From Lachnospiraceae bacterium UBA1753 (GTDB lineage: Bacteria; Bacillota; Clostridia; Lachnospirales; Lachnospiraceae): 14,456 nucleotides of DNA. The position numbers and the translations under genes are program-made. The DNA lies in contig DCHL01000180.1 of assembly GCA_002317595.1 (NCBI GenBank), forward strand, positions 1-14,456, written 5' to 3'. The notes under the pieces are model-generated. The model made no database searches and was not told the DNA's origin. It worked only from the letters and a program-made list of their open reading frames with translations. This document shows, piece by piece, positions 12,993-14,456 of the stretch (position 1 is its first letter; each line of letters begins with the position of its first letter).

Positions 12993-14456
12993 TTACAGTA
13001 ATTCGCGAATCATTTCGGCTGTATATATCACTGACTTTGCACCTTCTGCCTCGATGCGGTAGAGGGCGTTGGCTGCGACATGCTCGGCTGCCTGCTCGAG
13101 GTCGCGGATGCCGCTGGTATTGCGGAATACGTCGATGATGGCATCAAGACCGTCCTCTGTTATTGTACACTCTTCGGGCGTGAGGCCGATTCGCTTCAGA
13201 ATCTTCGGGAAGGTGAAACCCGTGAAGATTGCCTTCTTCTCGTCGAAGGTGTAGTCGGGCAGTTCAATGACTGCAAATCTTGACATAAGAGGTGCGCTTA
13301 TCTGACTGCGCTCATTCGCTGTGGCAATTGGGTAGACACCACCTGTGGGGATGTTACACTCAATGTAGTTGTCCGTGAATCCAAGATTGTCAAGAAGCGT
13401 CAGGAGAACATCCGCGGGATTTCCGTTGCCCTTTCCTGCTGCTGCCTTGTCGAGCTCGTTGATTATGAAGACGAGGTTAGAACTCTCGGCCTTTTCAAAA
13501 GCCTCCATGATGAGACCAGGCTTTGCGTTTGAGTATATCCTCGAGCTTCCAGTGAGCTGCTCGGGATCGTTAATTGAACTCATCTCAAGAGTTGTCCAGG
13601 ACATCTTCAGGATTCTTGCGACTGCATAAGCAATCTGAGACTTTCCAGTTCCTGCCGGTCCGATAAGAAGAAGACCGTAGGCGGGGAGAGTATGGGTCCT
13701 GTTAATCTGGATGATGGTTTCAATGATTCTCTGCTTAACTTTTTCCATGCCATAGAGCTCTTCGTCGAGAATGCGTCTTGCCTCGACGGGATCAATGGAT
13801 GGGAAGTAATTATTTTTCCAATGGATGCTGAGCATGATTGAGAGAGCGCGCAGTGCATGGCGGCGTTCCTCGGGGGTCACTTCGCTTGAACGGGCAATGG
13901 CAAGATTCCTCTTGGCCCAGAGCTTGATGTTGTCGGGCAGAGTGTTGCCGGCGCAGGTGATGAAGTCTGTGATGCTCTGGATGCTGGTGAGCTTCATGCT
14001 GTCAGCATCTTCGATGTCATCGATATCGGTCTCTTCCTCGGCAGGAGGCTCACTCTGGAACAGCCTGTCCAGCATGAATTGGAGGAAACCGTTCTCACCG
14101 GAGAGCTTTGTGCCTCTGACAGCGATGCCTGTCTCTAATATTTTATAAATGCCGTAGCCCTCGGGAGTGTTGGCGCCAGAAAGCCTCACCATGATATGGT
14201 TCTCTCCGAGCCACTTCACCAGGCTCAAAAATCTTGAGTCTATTTTGAGGATGTCTTCTGAAATGCTCTCGCCCTCAGCATCGAGCACAAAGGCTGAACC
14301 CTTGACTGGACTTGTGAACATACCGCAGGAGTGGTGCATAAGCTTCCCTGATTTGTTGCTAAGGACAATTATTGGATTGTCTTTGTCGGCGAAATCCTTA
14401 TCTGAACGGAAGGTGGTATAGGTGTAATCAACCTTGGCCTCCTCCTCTTTTTTTGC
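12993..14456 (-). CDS. Lon-like AAA+ ATPase without protease domain (5' end cut by window)
   Basis: The frame is open from the right edge of the window to a TAA at 12993-12995, giving at least 487 residues; the Met at 14339 is internal to this open frame and the real start is probably outside. Numbered from that Met, Walker A is GPAGTGKS (227-234), Walker B FIINELD (291-297), sensor 1 ATANERS (339-345), arginine finger R354 and sensor 2 GIRDLEQ (410-416). The approach EELYGMEKVKQRIIETI and the sensor 2 region resemble Lon, but the protein ends about 35 residues after sensor 2, with no Ser-Lys protease domain. Walker B has Asn where Lon has Asp (NE for DE). About 190 residues before the AAA+ module, including an acidic stretch (98-113), are unlike Lon. 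It could be a remodelling ATPase; the substrate is unknown. Confidence 0.82.
   Translation of the reverse strand, partial: AKKEEEAKVDYTYTTFRSDKDFADKDNPIIVLSNKSGKLMHHSCGMFTSPVKGSAFVLDAEGESISEDILKIDSRFLSLVKWLGENHIMVRLSGANTPEGYGIYKILETGIAVRGTKLSGENGFLQFMLDRLFQSEPPAEEETDIDDIEDADSMKLTSIQSITDFITCAGNTLPDNIKLWAKRNLAIARSSEVTPEERRHALRALSIMLSIHWKNNYFPSIDPVEARRILDEELYGMEKVKQRIIETIIQINRTHTLPAYGLLLIGPAGTGKSQIAYAVARILKMSWTTLEMSSINDPEQLTGSSRIYSNAKPGLIMEAFEKAESSNLVFIINELDKAAAGKGNGNPADVLLTLLDNLGFTDNYIECNIPTGGVYPIATANERSQISAPLMSRFAVIELPDYTFDEKKAIFTGFTFPKILKRIGLTPEECTITEDGLDAIIDVFRNTSGIRDLEQAAEHVAANALYRIEAEGAKSVIYTAEMIRELL

Overview
The window looks like chromosome of a low-to-mid GC gut-type Firmicute, most probably a Lachnospiraceae member (Butyrivibrio/Roseburia-like). 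Reasons: AAAGGAG/GGAGG ribosome binding sites, tight head-to-tail operons, a clostridial feo operon with a small Cys-rich FeoB-associated protein, and a DUF6110-like protein beside a P-type ATPase. The assignment to family rests on inspection only.

Left part (1-4983, all + strand): the 3' end of an unknown gene, a GNAT acetyltransferase, a stand-alone precorrin-2/cobalt-factor-II C20-methyltransferase (cbiL), and a tightly packed four-gene set. That set holds an ABC-2 ATPase, its permease, a membrane-anchored protein with two tandem NEAT-like beta-sandwich domains, and a TauE/SafE permease. A tetrapyrrole-pathway enzyme beside NEAT-like surface domains and two transporters suggests a corrinoid, metal or tetrapyrrole trafficking locus. 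This is inference.

Middle (4984-5941): about 960 bp without a credible gene but full of repeats. There are eleven same-orientation GTTNACATAA-type motifs (5078-5388), five exact-period 10-bp TGTCTG repeats (5451-5500), and five inverted-repeat units of alternating GTATWGGCT / AGCCNATAC motifs with a mostly 54-bp period (5509-5773). I know of no described element with this combination, and it is the most unusual part of the window. The motif TTATGTCAAC, the reverse complement of the first array's motif, recurs in a hairpin before the ABC ATPase gene.

Right part (5850-11942): an iron/metal operon. A promoter with GTTAG-N6-CTAAC palindromes drives feoA. After a probable terminator, a second promoter with the same palindrome over its -10 precedes feoB, the Cys-rich FeoB partner, a short DtxR-family repressor, the DUF6110-like membrane protein, a heavy-metal P-type ATPase with a non-canonical S-C-A motif, and an HD-GYP phosphodiesterase. 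The repressor probably reads the palindromes, coupling ferrous uptake, metal transport and cyclic-di-GMP turnover.

End (11943-14456): a lipoprotein of unknown function with its own promoter and a strong terminator, then, convergent on the - strand, a Lon-like AAA+ ATPase without a protease domain, cut off by the window edge.
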